From Roseibium polysiphoniae (GTDB lineage: Bacteria > Pseudomonadota > Alphaproteobacteria > Rhizobiales > Stappiaceae), in the NCBI RefSeq assembly GCF_014842925.1, contig NZ_JACYXJ010000003.1, forward strand, positions 1 to 64,000: a stretch of DNA of 64,000 bases, written 5' to 3'. A model generated the notes under the pieces. The model made no database searches, was not told the origin of the DNA, and saw only the letters and a program-made list of their open reading frames with translations. Position numbers and translations under genes: made by a program. This document shows, one piece after another, positions 7,269 to 17,052 of this stretch. The stretch's first letter is position 1, and every line of letters starts with the position of its first letter.

Positions 7269-8885
7269 GTGAACGGGCTTATCGAATTTATCAGAACGCT
7301 TGGTCCAACCCGGATCGCGGCTATGGGTGCGGTCGCGGCAATTCTGGTCGGCGTCTTTGCTTTCATTATCTTCCGCGTCACGGCTCCCCAGATGACGCAG
7401 CTTTATTCCGATCTGACGCTCGAAGATTCCGGGGCAATCGTTAATCAGCTCGAATCTCTCGGTGTGCAGTACGAACTGAAGCGCGATGGCAGCACGATCC
7501 TGGTGCCTGGTGAGCAGGTGGCGCGGTTGCGGATGAGGCTCGCCGAGGATGGCCTGCCGACAGGCGGTTCGATCGGTTACGAGATTTTCGACAGGACGGA
7601 CACGCTCGGGGCGACAAGCTTCGTTCAGAACATCAACAAGCTTCGGGCCATCGAGGGTGAGCTTTCACGTACCATTGCATCTATCGATCGGATCAATGCG
7701 GCTCGTGTGCACCTGGTTATTCCTGAGCGGCAACTGTTTCAACGGGATCGTCGTCCGCCTTCCGCATCGATCGTCTTGAATGTTCGCGGTTCTCTCGGAA
7801 CGGGCGAGATCAGGGCTGTCCAGCATCTTGTCGCGACCGCTGTTGATGGTCTTAGCCCCGAGCGGGTTTCGATCGTTGATGAAACAGGGCGTCTGCTTGC
7901 CTCAGGGGCGGACAGCGATGAAGACGGGGTGGTCTCAACCTCGCTGCAGGAGCGTGTCGTGGCTGTGGAGTCCCGTCTGCGCAATCAGATCGAGGAAATT
8001 CTCAACAGTGTCGTCGGGCCAGGACGTGCTCGTGTGCGGGTTGCCGCTGACGTGGACTTCAATCGCACGACAGAGACCATCGAGACTTTCGATCCCGAGG
8101 GGCAGGTTGTTCGTTCCACGCAGACGAAGGAAGAAGCCACCAGCAGTGTTAGTGGTCAGGACGAGGTGACCGTCGGCAACCAGCTGCCGAATGGCGGCGA
8201 AGGCAACGGCGAAAACGGCGACCGGGATGACTCCAGTCTGACCGAAGAGATCGTCAACTACGAGATCTCGAAGTCGACCCGCACTGAAATCGTCGAAGCG
8301 GGTCGGATCAAGAGGCTGTCTGTGGCGGTGCTGGTCGATGGTCTCTACGAACCCAACGAAGACGGTGACGTCACCTATTCACCGCGCGCTCAGGAAACGC
8401 TCGACCGGATTGCGGTTCTTGTTCGCTCCGCCGTTGGTTTCGATGAGACACGTGGCGACGTGGTCGAAGTTGTCAATCTTCAGTTCGCGATGGCGCCCCA
8501 GGGCGATCTGATGGCTGAAGGCGATGGTCTCTTCGAATTCACCCGACAGGACATCATGCGGTTCGCGGAGCTCGGGGTCCTGCTGCTTATTTCTCTGCTG
8601 TTGCTGCTCTTCGTCGTACGCCCGCTGCTGCGCCGAATCGTGACGCCGGAGGAAAAGACCCCGCAGGAACTGGTTATTGGTCCGGACGGTATGTTGGTGG
8701 CGGAGACCGAAGTGCCTGCGGATGCGACTGATGAGGATGATGAGTTCAGGATCGAGTGGCTTGAGGAGGCAAAGGCTGAAGGAGCGCTCCAGGCGAGCTC
8801 CATCCAGAAAGTTGGCGAGATGATTGAAGAGTATCCAACCGAAGCGGTCACCATTGTTCGCGGTTGGCTGGATGAGGCAGCTTAA
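7269..8885 (+). CDS. fliF: Flagellar MS-ring protein FliF
   Basis: FliF forms the inner-membrane MS ring, the first structure built in the flagellum. The 538-residue protein has an N-terminal membrane helix (about 15-37), ring-building domains with [20 protein letters not shown], and a second membrane helix (about 427-450, [20 protein letters not shown]). The FliG-binding C-terminus ends in [19 protein letters not shown]. The start is a GTG; the strong GAGGGG site at 7243-7248 is 20 bases away and better placed for a five-codon ORF whose stop overlaps the GTG. It is the first gene of fliF-fliG-fliH-fliN-flbD. Confidence 0.96.
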   Translation: MNGLIEFIRTLGPTRIAAMGAVAAILVGVFAFIIFRVTAPQMTQLYSDLTLEDSGAIVNQLESLGVQYELKRDGSTILVPGEQVARLRMRLAEDGLPTGGSIGYEIFDRTDTLGATSFVQNINKLRAIEGELSRTIASIDRINAARVHLVIPERQLFQRDRRPPSASIVLNVRGSLGTGEIRAVQHLVATAVDGLSPERVSIVDETGRLLASGADSDEDGVVSTSLQERVVAVESRLRNQIEEILNSVVGPGRARVRVAADVDFNRTTETIETFDPEGQVVRSTQTKEEATSSVSGQDEVTVGNQLPNGGEGNGENGDRDDSSLTEEIVNYEISKSTRTEIVEAGRIKRLSVAVLVDGLYEPNEDGDVTYSPRAQETLDRIAVLVRSAVGFDETRGDVVEVVNLQFAMAPQGDLMAEGDGLFEFTRQDIMRFAELGVLLLISLLLLLFVVRPLLRRIVTPEEKTPQELVIGPDGMLVAETEVPADATDEDDEFRIEWLEEAKAEGALQASSIQKVGEMIEEYPTEAVTIVRGWLDEAA

Positions 8886-8887
8886 GA

Positions 8888-9937
8888 ATGGCCGGTGACT
8901 CCCTCCAGCAACATCTGGCCGTCAGCGCGGATTCTGAAGATCGCGATCTTAAAGGGGCCGAGCGTGCCGCAGTTCTTCTGCTGGCACTGGGCGAGAAACA
9001 TGGCAAGCCGATCTGGGACAAGCTGGACGAGATCGAAGTCCGTCAAGTGTCCGCCGCGATGGCAAATCTCGGGCCCGTTACGCCGAGTATGCTGGAGGCC
9101 CTGTTCGTCGATTTTGTTCGGAAGATCACATCCAAGGGCTCTTTGACGGGCAACGTCGATGCCACAGAGAGGCTTCTGGGCTCCTTCCTGTCTGGCGATC
9201 GTGTCGATATCATCATGGAAGAAATTCGCGGCCCTGCCGGCCGCAATATGTGGGAGAAACTGTCGAACGTTCAGGAGAACGTTCTGGCCAACTATCTCAA
9301 GAACGAATACCCTCAAACTGTTGCGGTCGTCTTGTCCAAGATTAATTCAGATCATGCTGCGCGTGTTCTGGGTATCTTGCCGGAAGAGCTGGCTCTTGAA
9401 GTTGTGAGCCGCATGCTCAGGATGGACGCGGTCCAGAAGGACGTTCTGGAGAAGGTCGAGCAGACGCTCCGTGTCGAGTTCATGTCCAACCTGACCAACA
9501 CTTCGCGGCGAGACAGCCACGAGATGATGGCGGACATCTTCAACAACTTCGATCGGCAGACCGAGGCTCGCTTCCTGGCCGCGCTTGAGGAAGAAAACCG
9601 CGAAGCAGCGGATCGCATCAAGACCTTGATGTTCACCTTCGACGATCTGTTGAAGCTGGATGCCGCGAGTTGTCAGACGTTGCTGCGCAGTGTGGAAAAA
9701 GATCGCCTCGCGATTGCGCTCAAGGGTTCTACAGACGCGGCGAGGGAATTCTTCTTCGGCAATATGTCTTCGCGTGCGGCCAAGCTGCTGGAAGACGATA
9801 TGGAGGCGCTTGGTCCGGTTCGCCTTCGTGATGTCGATGAAGCTCAAACCGGCATGGTGAATACGGCCAAGGATCTCGCGGCCAAGGGCGAGATCCTGAT
9901 CTCCAAGTCGAAGAGCGATGACGAGATTATCTACTAA
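8888..9937 (+). CDS. fliG: Flagellar motor switch protein FliG
   Basis: FliG connects the MS ring to the C ring and interacts with MotA to produce torque. The 349-residue product has the N-terminal domain ([20 protein letters not shown]), the middle domain ([23 protein letters not shown]) and the C-terminal torque helix region ([20 protein letters not shown], then [20 protein letters not shown]). It starts two bases after the fliF stop, implying translational linkage with its binding partner. Confidence 0.96.
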   Translation: MAGDSLQQHLAVSADSEDRDLKGAERAAVLLLALGEKHGKPIWDKLDEIEVRQVSAAMANLGPVTPSMLEALFVDFVRKITSKGSLTGNVDATERLLGSFLSGDRVDIIMEEIRGPAGRNMWEKLSNVQENVLANYLKNEYPQTVAVVLSKINSDHAARVLGILPEELALEVVSRMLRMDAVQKDVLEKVEQTLRVEFMSNLTNTSRRDSHEMMADIFNNFDRQTEARFLAALEEENREAADRIKTLMFTFDDLLKLDAASCQTLLRSVEKDRLAIALKGSTDAAREFFFGNMSSRAAKLLEDDMEALGPVRLRDVDEAQTGMVNTAKDLAAKGEILISKSKSDDEIIY

Positions 9938-9961
9938 CGCAGGAAAGCAACACTTCAGAGT

Positions 9962-10669
9962 ATGGGTAGAATGACGAACCCGGCGAAATTCCTGTTTGAT
10001 GTCGATTTTTCGGAACCGGAGGAGCCGATTGTGGAAGCTCCTGTGGAGCCCGAGATCCCGATGATGCCTGTGGCTGAGCACGAGACGTTGCTTGCGGCCG
10101 CGCGCAAGGCTGCGTTCGAAGACGGACGGACCGAGGCGCTCAAGGATCTGACCGGCACACAGGAGAAACTGCTGACGGACGAGGTACAGCGACTGGTGCA
10201 GGTCTGTACGAATGTGCTGGACCAGCTCGATGAGGAGCAGGCAAGTCAGGAAAAGGACGCTGTCAGCCTTGCGTTTCTTGTCGCAAGACGGCTTTGCGCC
10301 CACCTACTGGCGCGTCAGCCGCTGGCGGAAACAGTGGCGCTCGTTTCCGAGTGTCTCGGGCCGCTTCGCCGGGCACCTCATCTTGTGATCCGCGTCGCCG
10401 AGAAGGATGTCGAGGCGCTCAAGACGCGGGTTGATCCTATCGTTCATGAAAAAGGTTTTGACGGTCGTCTCGTCATTCTGGGCGAGGCTGACATGCCAAG
10501 GGGCGACTGCCATATCGAATGGGCTGACGGAGGCATCTTGAGAGATCGCAAGGCGCTCGAGAAGCAAATCGACGGCAGCATTCGCAACTATCTTCAGGCT
10601 CGTTCGAACAAGGCGAGCAAGACGCAGGAAGCCACCGGTGTGGCGGCTGCAAAGGAAGCTGACGCATGA
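9962..10669 (+). CDS. fliH: Flagellar export ATPase regulator FliH-like protein
   Basis: FliH binds and restrains the export ATPase FliI and tethers it to the C ring through FliN. The 235-residue protein has an acidic, Pro/Glu-rich start (EPEEPIVEAPVEPEIP), a helical region with AARKAAFEDGRTEALKDL, and a C-terminal domain with GDCHIEWADGGILRD (near 180-195), which is a conserved FliH point. The family is divergent, so the call also leans on its place between fliG and fliN. An in-frame ATG at 9971 is an alternative start. Its stop overlaps the fliN start. Confidence 0.85.
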   Translation: MGRMTNPAKFLFDVDFSEPEEPIVEAPVEPEIPMMPVAEHETLLAAARKAAFEDGRTEALKDLTGTQEKLLTDEVQRLVQVCTNVLDQLDEEQASQEKDAVSLAFLVARRLCAHLLARQPLAETVALVSECLGPLRRAPHLVIRVAEKDVEALKTRVDPIVHEKGFDGRLVILGEADMPRGDCHIEWADGGILRDRKALEKQIDGSIRNYLQARSNKASKTQEATGVAAAKEADA

Positions 10670-11004
10670 GTGACGAACAAGATACCGGGATTCCGCTTGA
10701 TGAACTCGAAGCTCCGGCTCGAGGCGAGACAGACGGCAGTGAAGGGCCCATTCCACAGTCCGCCGGTGATCTGGAGGCTGTGTTTGATGTTCCGGTTCGA
10801 ATTTCGGCTGTTCTCGGCCATTCAAAAATGCATGTTTCCGACCTTCTCAAGCTGGCTTCGGGCACTGTACTGGAGCTCGACCGGAAGGTCGGTGAGGCGA
10901 TTGATATCTATGTAAACGATCGGCTTGTTGCCCGTGGGGAGGTTGTGCTCGTGGAGGACAAGCTCGGCGTGACCATGACCGAAATCATCAAGACTGATCG
11001 CTAA
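10666..11004 (+). CDS. fliN: Flagellar motor switch protein FliN
   Basis: FliN forms the lower C ring and receives export cargo through FliH. The 112-residue protein has an acidic N-terminal tail and a SpoA domain: VFDVPVRISAVLGHSKMHVS, ELDRKVGEAIDIYVNDRLVA and GEVVLVEDKLGVTMTEI. Its ATG overlaps the fliH stop by four bases (ATGA), indicating coupled translation. Confidence 0.95.
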   Translation: MSDEQDTGIPLDELEAPARGETDGSEGPIPQSAGDLEAVFDVPVRISAVLGHSKMHVSDLLKLASGTVLELDRKVGEAIDIYVNDRLVARGEVVLVEDKLGVTMTEIIKTDR

Positions 11005-11020
11005 GGAATAGGAACGGGTC

Positions 11021-12379
11021 ATGAGACTGCTGATTGTTGGCACCCTTGGAGGTCAGCTTACCGTTGCGAGCCAGATTGCGATGCAACGCGGTGCGAAGGT
11101 CACGCAGGCTGACGACATCGAAAGCGCGATGAAGGTGCTCCGTTCCGGCCGAGGTGCCGATCTTCTTATGGTCGATGTCGGGCTCGACATCGCCGGCATG
11201 CTGGCCAAGCTTCAAAGCGAGCGGGTTCACGTGCCGATCGTTGCCTGCGGCGTGGAAACGGATGCACAGGCTGCTGTTTCTGCCATTCGGGCCGGCGCGA
11301 AAGAGTATATCCCGCTGCCGCCTGATCCGGAGATGATTGCTGCTGTTCTGGCCGCCGTCGCGCAGGAACGTGGAGATCTCATCTACCGGGATGACGCCAT
11401 GGCGTCCGTGGTTCGTCTGGCAGAGCAGGTGGCTCCATCAGACGCATCTGTCCTGATCACCGGTGAGTCTGGTACCGGTAAGGAAGTCATCGCGCGTCAC
11501 GTCCACAAATCGTCCAATCGTGCCAGCAAGCCGTTTATCTCGATCAACTGTGCTGCAATTCCGGAGCATCTGCTTGAGTCCGAGCTTTTCGGTCACGAGA
11601 AAGGCGCCTTTACCGGGGCCGTTGCGCGGCGGGTCGGCAAGTTCGAAGAAGCAGATGGCGGCACCCTTCTTCTGGACGAGATCTCCGAGATGGATGTTCG
11701 TCTTCAGGCGAAGCTCCTCCGTGCCATTCAGGAACGCGTCATTGATCGCGTTGGTGGCACACGGCCTGTGCCCGTGAATATTCGTATCCTTGCGACCTCC
11801 AACCGGGATCTTGCCGAGAGCGTCCGGCAGGGTACTTTTCGGGAGGATCTGCTGTTTCGATTGAATGTCGTGAACCTCAAGTTGCCGCCTTTGCGGGAAC
11901 GTCCAGCAGACATATTTGAGTTGGCGAAATTCTTTGTCGATCACTATGCCCAGGCCAATGGGGTGCCTGCGAGGCCCTTGTCCGTAGAGGCCCGTCAGGC
12001 ACTTTCGGCCAATCCCTGGCCTGGTAACGTGCGTGAGTTGGAAAACACCATGCACCGTGCAGTCCTGCTTGCGCAGGGCGAGGAAATCGGGGCGGAAGCG
12101 ATCCGCATGCCGGACGGCAGTCCAATTGCGGTGAGCAAGGGACCTGCGGAGCGCGCTGCGCTGACGGCCGAGGCGGTTTCTCGAAACTTCGTCGGCCGGA
12201 CCGTCGCTGATGTGGAACGGGATCTGATCCTCGACACGCTGGATCATTGTCTTGGCAACAGGACCCATGCTGCAAAGATCTTGGGAATATCGATCAGAAC
12301 GCTGCGCAACAAGCTGAATCAATATACGGATGAGGGTGTACGCGTTCCCGGTCCGGGTGAAGCCCGTCCGGCAATGTGA
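11021..12379 (+). CDS. flbD: Sigma-54-dependent flagellar activator FlbD
   Basis: FlbD activates late flagellar promoters with sigma-54 and represses fliF in Caulobacter. The 452-residue product has a receiver-like N-terminal domain (1-115), a AAA+ domain with Walker A GESGTGKE (about 148-155), the sigma-54 loop GAFTGA (about 195-200) and DGGTLLLDEISEM, and a Fis-type HTH near the end (HAAKILGISIRTLRNKLNQY). The receiver lacks the usual acidic pair after strand 1 (the protein starts MRLLIVGTLGGQL), though a Asp remains in LLMVDVGLD. This suggests control by a partner protein rather than ordinary phosphorylation. It is the last gene of the fliF operon. Confidence 0.93.
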   Translation: MRLLIVGTLGGQLTVASQIAMQRGAKVTQADDIESAMKVLRSGRGADLLMVDVGLDIAGMLAKLQSERVHVPIVACGVETDAQAAVSAIRAGAKEYIPLPPDPEMIAAVLAAVAQERGDLIYRDDAMASVVRLAEQVAPSDASVLITGESGTGKEVIARHVHKSSNRASKPFISINCAAIPEHLLESELFGHEKGAFTGAVARRVGKFEEADGGTLLLDEISEMDVRLQAKLLRAIQERVIDRVGGTRPVPVNIRILATSNRDLAESVRQGTFREDLLFRLNVVNLKLPPLRERPADIFELAKFFVDHYAQANGVPARPLSVEARQALSANPWPGNVRELENTMHRAVLLAQGEEIGAEAIRMPDGSPIAVSKGPAERAALTAEAVSRNFVGRTVADVERDLILDTLDHCLGNRTHAAKILGISIRTLRNKLNQYTDEGVRVPGPGEARPAM

Positions 12380-12442
12380 AAGGCGCTAAGGCTGTTTGTG
12401 ATACAAGACGCCGCAAATGAAAAACGCGGTCAGGGGCAATAG

Positions 12443-14611
12443 ATGTCGGATACGACGGCGGGGAATAATCAGCAGGTGAGTGAAGTGCCTGCCACGGGCG
12501 TGCCCGCCCAGGCGAGCAGCGCGCCAGCCATGCCGTCGCTCACAGAAATCATCTCTGTTGTGAAACGGGGTGACACGGGTCTAGCCGTTGGCGTTCTCGT
12601 CATTCTGACCCTCATGATTTTGCCGATGCCGCCGGTCATGCTGGATCTTTTCCTGGCAATCTCGATTATCTTTGCTGTTCTGGTCCTGATGACCAGCCTG
12701 TTCATTCAAAAGCCGCTCGAGTTCTCATCCTTTCCGACGGTGCTTTTGATCGCGACCATGTTGCGGCTCGGCCTGAACATTTCTTCCACCCGCCTGATCC
12801 TTGCCAATGGACACGAGGGCACAGCCGCTGCCGGAAACGTCATCCAGTCCTTCGGTAACCTGGTCATGGGCGGCAACTTCGTCATCGGCATCATTGTATT
12901 TGCGATCCTTGTGATCGTGAATTTCGTCGTTATTACAAAAGGTTCCGGCCGTATCGCGGAAGTGGCAGCGCGTTTCACCCTTGATGCAATGCCCGGCAAG
13001 CAAATGGCAATCGATGCCGACTTGTCTGCGGGTCTGATCGATGAAACCGAAGCGCGGACACGCCGCCGGACACTTGAAGACGAAAGTTCGTTCTTCGGTG
13101 CCATGGATGGTGCTTCCAAGTTCGTTCGCGGCGATGCGATCGCGGGCCTTCTGATCACCTTTATCAATATTCTGGGCGGTATCTTCATCGGCGTTGCGCA
13201 GATGGAACTCTCGTTCTCAGAGGCCGCAAACAACTACACATTGCTGACCATCGGTGATGGACTGGTTTCTCAGATTCCGGCCCTGATCGTTTCCACGGCC
13301 GCCGGTTTGCTCGTGTCCAAAGCCGGTGTTCAGGGCGCTGCAGACAAGGCGCTGGCGAGCCAGTTCACCGGCTATCCCAAGGCGCTGGGCATGTCTGCCG
13401 CGGTCATGATCATTCTGTCTTTCATGCCGGGCATGCCGATGGTGCCATTTCTGGGACTTGCGGGGGTGGCGGGATGGCTGGCCTATAGCACCACGACGAA
13501 GAAGAAGGCTGCGGCCGCTGTCGTCGAGAAGAAGAAGGCCGTCGAGGCTGCTCCCAAGCCACCGCCCGAGCCGCCGATCACGGATGCGCTCAAGATGGAC
13601 GAGCTGCGCATCGAGCTTGGCTATGCCTTGTTGCCATTGATCAATGGCAAGGATCAAAGTGGTGGCGACCAGCTGACGGAACAGATCAAGGCCTTGCGCC
13701 GCCAGATCGCAGGCGACATGGGCGTGATCATGCCGCCGGTTCGAATTCTGGACAATATCCAGCTTGGGGCCAACGACTACGTCATCAAGGTGAAGGAAGT
13801 CGAGGCCGGGCGTGGTCTCCTCTATCCCAACCATTTCATGGTCATGGACCCATCTGGCGGACAGGTTAAGTTGCCGGGCACGCATACAACCGAGCCGACC
13901 TTCGGCTTGCCGGCCACATGGGTGGAAAGCCAGTACCGAGAAGATGCTTCCTTGCGCGGGTATACCGTTGTTGATCCGGCGACGGTTCTTTCGACCCATT
14001 TGACAGAGACCATCAAGGGCAACGTCAGCGAGCTGCTCACCTATGGCGACGTCCAGAAGCTTCTCAAGGAGCTGCAGGGCGAGCAGGCCAAGCTTGTCGA
14101 TGACCTCATTCCGTCACAGGTTACGGTTTCCGGTATCCAGCGCGTGCTTCAGACGCTGCTCGGCGAGCGCGTTTCCGTTCGCGACCTTGGGACAATTCTG
14201 GAAGGTGTTTCCGAAGCGACCGGCATGACGCGAAACACCAATACGATCGCAGAGCACGTGCGCAGCCGGTTGGGCCGGCAGATCTGTGCGGCGAATCTGG
14301 CGCCGGGCGGTTACCTGCCGCTCATCGCGCTTTCGCCCCAATGGGAGCAGGCTTTCATCGAGGCGATCGTTGGTGAAGGCGATGAACGGCAGCTCGCCAT
14401 GCAGCCGAGCAAGCTGCAGGAGTTTGTCGGCAAGGTGCGTGATGCCTTTGAAGCTGCCGCCCAGCAGGGTGAAGTCCCTGTGCTTCTGACGTCACCGCAG
14501 ACGCGTCCTTTCGTGCGATCCATTGTCGAGCGTTTCCGCGCTCATACGACTGTCATGAGCCAGAGTGAGGTTCACCCACGGGTCAAACTGAAGACGATCG
14601 GATCCATCTGA
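12443..14611 (+). CDS. flhA: Flagellar type III export gate protein FlhA
   Basis: FlhA is the large membrane protein of the export gate, using proton motive force and docking chaperone-substrate complexes in its cytoplasmic domain. The 722-residue product has eight predicted helices in the first 335 residues, with the signature RLGLNISSTRLIL (near 108) and the conserved cytoplasmic loop GSGRIAEVAARFTLDAMPGK (near 170). A Lys/Ala linker (KKKAAAAVVEKKK) leads to the soluble domain. It follows flbD by 63 bases and probably continues that unit. Confidence 0.97.
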   Translation: MSDTTAGNNQQVSEVPATGVPAQASSAPAMPSLTEIISVVKRGDTGLAVGVLVILTLMILPMPPVMLDLFLAISIIFAVLVLMTSLFIQKPLEFSSFPTVLLIATMLRLGLNISSTRLILANGHEGTAAAGNVIQSFGNLVMGGNFVIGIIVFAILVIVNFVVITKGSGRIAEVAARFTLDAMPGKQMAIDADLSAGLIDETEARTRRRTLEDESSFFGAMDGASKFVRGDAIAGLLITFINILGGIFIGVAQMELSFSEAANNYTLLTIGDGLVSQIPALIVSTAAGLLVSKAGVQGAADKALASQFTGYPKALGMSAAVMIILSFMPGMPMVPFLGLAGVAGWLAYSTTTKKKAAAAVVEKKKAVEAAPKPPPEPPITDALKMDELRIELGYALLPLINGKDQSGGDQLTEQIKALRRQIAGDMGVIMPPVRILDNIQLGANDYVIKVKEVEAGRGLLYPNHFMVMDPSGGQVKLPGTHTTEPTFGLPATWVESQYREDASLRGYTVVDPATVLSTHLTETIKGNVSELLTYGDVQKLLKELQGEQAKLVDDLIPSQVTVSGIQRVLQTLLGERVSVRDLGTILEGVSEATGMTRNTNTIAEHVRSRLGRQICAANLAPGGYLPLIALSPQWEQAFIEAIVGEGDERQLAMQPSKLQEFVGKVRDAFEAAAQQGEVPVLLTSPQTRPFVRSIVERFRAHTTVMSQSEVHPRVKLKTIGSI

Positions 14612-14645
14612 TTTTCCAGGGTAGATCGACTACGAGCGCCCTTTT

Positions 14646-14915
14646 TCAGATCAGCATATTGATCCGCGACATCACGGTTGTCGTGCTGGCATATGGACCC
14701 GCGGCACCCTGATTTTGAAATGTGAGGGACGTGGCGGCTTGGGTCGCCTGGGAGTTGATTATGGTGAAGTTGTTGGCGACCGCGCGCAGCTGGCTGGCGC
14801 GCTCTTTAGCTGCGGCCCGTTTTTCCTTCCAGGACTCGTTGTAGTCGGACCAGGTCGATTTCCTGGTCGAACTGGAGTTGTAGTCACGCTGAACGTAGTT
14901 CCCAGTCTTGGGCAT
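14646..14915 (-). CDS. Small protein of unknown function convergent to flhA
   Basis: An 89-residue soluble protein with many Ser, Thr, Asn and Ala residues: the middle is charged (ESWKEKRAAAKERASQL) and the C-terminal half (FTIINSQATQAATSLTFQNQ) is polar and Thr-rich, resembling segments of flagellar rod/hook or export substrates. A good ribosome site (AGGAGAG) precedes its ATG, and a perfect CtrA box lies about 46 bases upstream. I do not recognise the family. Position and control suggest a flagellar or motility function. Confidence 0.7.
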   Translation of the reverse strand: MPKTGNYVQRDYNSSSTRKSTWSDYNESWKEKRAAAKERASQLRAVANNFTIINSQATQAATSLTFQNQGAAGPYASTTTVMSRINMLI

Positions 14916-14960
14916 CGTTGCATCTCTCCTGGATACAATCGGAACCTTGACAAAACAGCG

Positions 14961-14975
14961 TTAACCAACCGTTAA
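14961..14975. promoter_or_regulatory. Perfect CtrA box between two divergent genes
   Basis: TTAACCAACCGTTAA: two TTAA half-sites with exactly seven bases between. It is 46 bases upstream of the small minus-strand gene and 84 bases upstream of the plus-strand acetyltransferase, so it could serve either; the distance favours the former. Confidence 0.65.
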
Positions 14976-15058
14976 GACGATGCTTTTTGCGAAAACGCTT
15001 GGTGCGACAAGGTCCAGCTGCTAAGGCCTCTTGGCAAGAGTGGAAATGGAGATTTGTC

Positions 15059-15676
15059 ATGTCGGACTTGGTGCTTGACCTGAATGGGTACACGGATCTG
15101 CCTGCCGGGAAAATCGCCTATGTCGTGACCTTTCTCGAGATGACGCAACCGGCGTCTGTGAACCTGTCTCAGCCTGCTGCGCATCCCAACGTCGAGCTTG
15201 AACGCTGGACAGATCCCGACCCGCAAAGTTTCAGGGACCTGTTTAGGGAAATCGGTGAAGAGTGGCTGTGGTTTTCGCGGTTGGTCATCCCGGAGAGCCA
15301 GCTCAAGGGCATGCTGAATGACCCCTTGCGCGAGATTCATGTTCCAGTCGTTGATGGCAAGCGTTCCGGGCTGCTTGAGCTCAACTACCAGGATCCCGCA
15401 AATCCGGAAATTTCCTATTTCGGCCTTGTGCCGACGGCGACGGGCGGTGGCATGGGGCGATGGCTGATGGCAAATGCCGTCAGCATGGCCTGGGCCCGCC
15501 CGGAAACGACACGGCTATGGCTTCATACCTGCACCGGAGACAGCCCGCAGGCGATCCACTTCTACCAGGCCTGTGGCTTCAAGCCCTACAAGCGCGCGAT
15601 CGAAGTCTGTGATGACCCGCGGCGCACAGGTCACCTGTCGCGCGAAAGTGCCCGGCACGTGCCTATTATCGAGTAG
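15059..15676 (+). CDS. GNAT-family N-acetyltransferase
   Basis: The 205-residue protein has a divergent GNAT fold: GLLELNYQDPANPEISYFGL, then the acetyl-CoA pyrophosphate loop region PTATGGGMGRWLM, then the C-terminal strand SPQAIHFYQACGFKPYKR. The start is placed at the ATG at 15059, preceded by GGAG, rather than at upstream in-frame codons. The substrate is unknown. The CtrA box upstream may be shared with the divergent small gene. Confidence 0.85.
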   Translation: MSDLVLDLNGYTDLPAGKIAYVVTFLEMTQPASVNLSQPAAHPNVELERWTDPDPQSFRDLFREIGEEWLWFSRLVIPESQLKGMLNDPLREIHVPVVDGKRSGLLELNYQDPANPEISYFGLVPTATGGGMGRWLMANAVSMAWARPETTRLWLHTCTGDSPQAIHFYQACGFKPYKRAIEVCDDPRRTGHLSRESARHVPIIE

Positions 15677-15702
15677 GCTGGGGGCGCTCTCGGTCGCTGC
15701 GT

Positions 15703-16803
15703 TTAGGCCGAAATCCTGTCCGGGAAGGCCGTCGCAATCGCCTTTCCATTTGCCTCAAGAACACCTCGTTCGGTGATGAGGCCGGTGATCAGCCGTGCGG
15801 GCGTGACATCGAAGGCCGGATTGGCCACGTCGGAACCACTGGCGACAATCTCGATGGTTTCGACGCTTCCAGCGGCTGTGCGGCCGGTCATCGCCCTGAC
15901 CTCATCGCCGCTTCGCTCCTCGATCGGGATCTGTTGCAGTCCGTCCGACAGCGTGAAATCGATTGTTGGGGACGGGAGGGCGACATAGAATGGAACGCCG
16001 CAGTCCTTGGCCGCCAAGGCTTTCAGATAGGTTCCGATCTTGTTGCAGACGTCACCGGTTGCCGTGGTGCGGTCGGTTCCGACGATGACGAGATCGACCT
16101 CACCCTGCTGCATGAGGTGACCTCCGGCATTGTCGACGATGACCGTATGAGGAACACCGTGTTTGCCAAGCTCCCAAGCGGTGAGAAACGCGCCCTGGTT
16201 CCGTGGGCGGGTTTCGTCAACCCAGACATGAAGGGGCACGCCGCCGTCATGGGACATGTAGATCGGAGCGGTTGCCGTGCCCATGTCAACTGTGGCCAAC
16301 CATCCTGCGTTGCAATGGGTCAGGATATTGACCCGTTCTCCGGCCTTTTTGGTTCGGGCGATGTTGGCAATGATTTCCGCGCCGTGAAGGCCGATGGCCA
16401 TGTTGGTCGCGATATCTTCATCGCAGATCTGGTTGGCCAGGGTATAGGCGGCTGCCGCTCGCTCTTCAGGATGAAGGGGCAGAAGCGCCTTTCGCATCAG
16501 ATCCAGCGCCCATCTGAGATTGACCGCTGTCGGACGGGTTTCAAGAAGGGTTGAACAGGCCTCCATCAGCGATACGTCGGACGCATCAGCACGGAGCGCA
16601 AGGCAGATGCCGTAGGCCGCAGTCGCACCGATCAGGGGCGCTCCGCGCACCTGCATGGAGCGAATGGCATGAGCTGCATCTTGCAGGTTTTCCAGTCTCG
16701 TGGTTTCGAATGAATGCGGAAAGCGCGTCTGGTCGATGATTTCAACCGCCCAGCCATCTTCGGCAAGCCAGATTGTTCGGTATTTCTGACCGTCTACATT
16801 CAT
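15703..16803 (-). CDS. mtnA: S-methyl-5-thioribose-1-phosphate isomerase
   Basis: MtnA converts methylthioribose-1-phosphate to methylthioribulose-1-phosphate in methionine salvage. The 366-residue protein has the substrate region [17 protein letters not shown] (about 50-66), the catalytic cysteine in [15 protein letters not shown] and the catalytic aspartate in [18 protein letters not shown]. It is a single gene here, but mtnP, which makes its substrate, lies in the same window at 42509. No dioxygenase or dehydratase genes of the later pathway are near. Confusion with the eIF2B-related regulators is unlikely given both catalytic motifs. Confidence 0.95.
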   Translation of the reverse strand: MNVDGQKYRTIWLAEDGWAVEIIDQTRFPHSFETTRLENLQDAAHAIRSMQVRGAPLIGATAAYGICLALRADASDVSLMEACSTLLETRPTAVNLRWALDLMRKALLPLHPEERAAAAYTLANQICDEDIATNMAIGLHGAEIIANIARTKKAGERVNILTHCNAGWLATVDMGTATAPIYMSHDGGVPLHVWVDETRPRNQGAFLTAWELGKHGVPHTVIVDNAGGHLMQQGEVDLVIVGTDRTTATGDVCNKIGTYLKALAAKDCGVPFYVALPSPTIDFTLSDGLQQIPIEERSGDEVRAMTGRTAAGSVETIEIVASGSDVANPAFDVTPARLITGLITERGVLEANGKAIATAFPDRISA

Positions 16804-17052
16804 TTCGTATGGCCTCCCGTCTGGCGCCGACTTGTCCGGAACTCTTCCTGACTAGCGGATCCCTTCCGCTGCGGCCAGTCTTGCATTGCTGGTATTAGAG
16901 ACCAAAATAGCTTAATAATCGTTAACCATTTCCGCCGGAATGCCGGTGGATGAAGAAGGCGCGCCGACGCTGAGCGCTTTCGCCTTGGTAAGAATTGATT
17001 AAGAATGTTCTCGATTGCAAGATTTTAACGGGTAGATGGAGCCGGACGGCCG

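Noticed and set aside
9347-10303. 318-codon minus-strand open frame across fliG and fliH
   Set aside because: Antisense to two recognised flagellar genes.
16912-16925. TTAA-N6-TTAA before the tail-anchored protein gene
   Set aside because: The spacing is six, not seven, so it does not meet the CtrA consensus.
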